The notes beneath the pieces were generated by a model. That model did no database searches. It was not told where the DNA came from and worked only from the letters and a program-made list of their open reading frames with translations. Position numbers and translations under genes: made by a program. A stretch of DNA of 64,000 bases from positions 1-64,000 of the forward strand of contig NZ_QMED01000009.1 in the NCBI RefSeq assembly GCF_003286125.1, in the 5' to 3' direction. The stretch comes from Algibacillus agarilyticus (GTDB taxonomy: Bacteria; Pseudomonadota; Gammaproteobacteria; Enterobacterales; Alteromonadaceae). Below, piece by piece: positions 63,151 through 64,000 of the stretch (position 1 is its first letter; every line of letters begins with the position of its first letter).

Positions 63151-64000
63151 ATGAAACAGACAAAAAAAATTAATATTTTGTTCGTACACTACGGTGATGA
63201 GGCCATAAGAGGAAGTGAATTGTGTTTGATTAATCTGCTTTCAAAACTTGACCGAGATCGGTTTAACCCAATTGTATGGTGTAACAGCGAGGAATTAACC
63301 TCAACGATCAACTCACTTTTGATACCGGTTGTGTATTCTAGTTTTTCTATATTATTTGGTTGGAATACACCCAAACTGAATATGACTCAATTTTTTAAAC
63401 AAATAAAAAAAGCGAAAGAATTGATTAACGAACATCAAATTGATGTAGTTCATTGCAATAGTGCTGCGCCAAATCAGTGGATCTCATACGCTTGTAAATC
63501 AACAAAAGTAAAAGTACTAGCACATTTACATGCCCCCTACCCTTTAAGAGACAGGTTAACACTTAGACTACATAATTTAGATAAAGTCATTTGTGTTAAC
63601 ACCGAGATCAAACAACAGTTACTCAATGATGGCATGTTTAACAAACACGTAGAGGTTATTCACAACGGAATTGATTTTGAGAAAATGGAACGGATTTTCC
63701 CTGTCGATACAAAAGCTCAACTCAAATTAAAACGTGACGATATTTTATTAGCGACTGTCGGCTACTTAAGTTATGAAAAAGGCATCGATAATTGCATAAA
63801 AGCAATTCGTTTTTTAGAGACAAAATATGCGCTCAACGTCCATCTAATGGTGATAGGTGACGGTAAAGAAAGATATAAATTAGAAAGATTAGCGATTGAA
63901 CTCAACATTAGCAATAGAATTCATTTTGTCGGTGAAAGTGATGTCGCGCAAAGTTTGCTTGCCGATAATGTTGATCTTTATATATCAGGTTCAAGAGCCG
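63151..64000 (+). CDS. GT4 glycosyltransferase, SypI-like (partial, runs off right edge)
   Basis: 283 codons are visible and the frame is open at the right edge. The N-terminus is INILFVHYGDEAIRGSELCL with the GSE-type loop of GT4 enzymes; later come VEVIHNGIDFEKM, LATVGYLSYEKGIDNCIKA and VHLMVIGDGKERYKLERLA. AAAGGG lies before the ATG. It follows the SypH-like gene and has its own sigma-54 promoter. Further syp-type genes (flippase, polymerase) would be expected just beyond the window. Confidence 0.85.
   Translation, partial: MKQTKKINILFVHYGDEAIRGSELCLINLLSKLDRDRFNPIVWCNSEELTSTINSLLIPVVYSSFSILFGWNTPKLNMTQFFKQIKKAKELINEHQIDVVHCNSAAPNQWISYACKSTKVKVLAHLHAPYPLRDRLTLRLHNLDKVICVNTEIKQQLLNDGMFNKHVEVIHNGIDFEKMERIFPVDTKAQLKLKRDDILLATVGYLSYEKGIDNCIKAIRFLETKYALNVHLMVIGDGKERYKLERLAIELNISNRIHFVGESDVAQSLLADNVDLYISGSRA

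Overview
The window reads as chromosomal DNA of an AT-rich marine gammaproteobacterium, most like the Alteromonadales. The basis is gene content (topA, astB, trhO, a YchJ-type SEC-C protein, an H-NOX signalling set, a LruC-domain protein, a syp-type polysaccharide locus), tRNA-Pro and tRNA-Tyr of gammaproteobacterial form, and short non-coding dispersed repeats of MITE type. The species cannot be fixed from the sequence alone.

Layout. (1) 1-2264: the N-terminal part of a large repeat protein on the minus strand, running off the left edge. It is built from nonapeptide DG units arranged in exact 615-bp tandem copies. (2) 2.6-8.1 kb, minus strand: serA, serC, a small exported protein and an M1 metallopeptidase. 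(3) 8.5-15.4 kb: a membrane GGDEF-EAL protein, tRNA-Pro, a YchJ-like protein, a VC2046-type protein, tRNA-Tyr, a REC-TPR protein and a pentapeptide-repeat/potassium-channel fusion, followed by a MITE-like element. (4) 15.7-26.6 kb: topA, astB, a very large Ig-like lipoprotein, a dicarboxylate/amino-acid symporter and trhO. (5) 26.7-34.4 kb: a glycosyltransferase, a carbamoyltransferase/SxtJ/DUF5989 operon (the 50-residue DUF5989 gene is easily missed) and two tandem SGNH-TPR paralogues. (6) 34.9-38.6 kb: a small membrane protein and an H-NOX nitric-oxide module (H-NOX sensor, histidine kinase, divergent degenerate HD-GYP response regulator). (7) 38.9-64 kb: an exopolysaccharide region.

The polysaccharide region matches the Vibrio fischeri syp (symbiosis polysaccharide) locus gene for gene in family content, but the order is permuted. 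A block corresponding to sypM-N-O-P-Q-R, headed by a GlmS-like enzyme, comes first. It is followed by sypA-B-C-D-F-E-G, then an epimerase and SypH/I-like glycosyltransferases. The regulators form two circuits: a phosphorelay (SypF-like hybrid kinase to the sigma-54 activator SypG) and partner switching (SypE-like RsbW-REC-PP2C protein acting on the STAS protein SypA). Six candidate sigma-54 promoters (GG-N10-GC, one with GT) lie in front of every transcription unit here, including the LruC-protein operon. Each has an upstream TTGC/GCGAAT-type palindromic element 65-110 bp away. The simplest reading is one SypG-type regulon that makes both the polysaccharide and a secreted matrix protein.

Departures from family norms include an epimerase without its YxxxK catalytic pair, a SypD/CpsD-like ATPase without the Walker A lysine, and a HE/GFP version of HD-GYP. 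Functions are assigned by reading motifs and family resemblance; no database search was possible.
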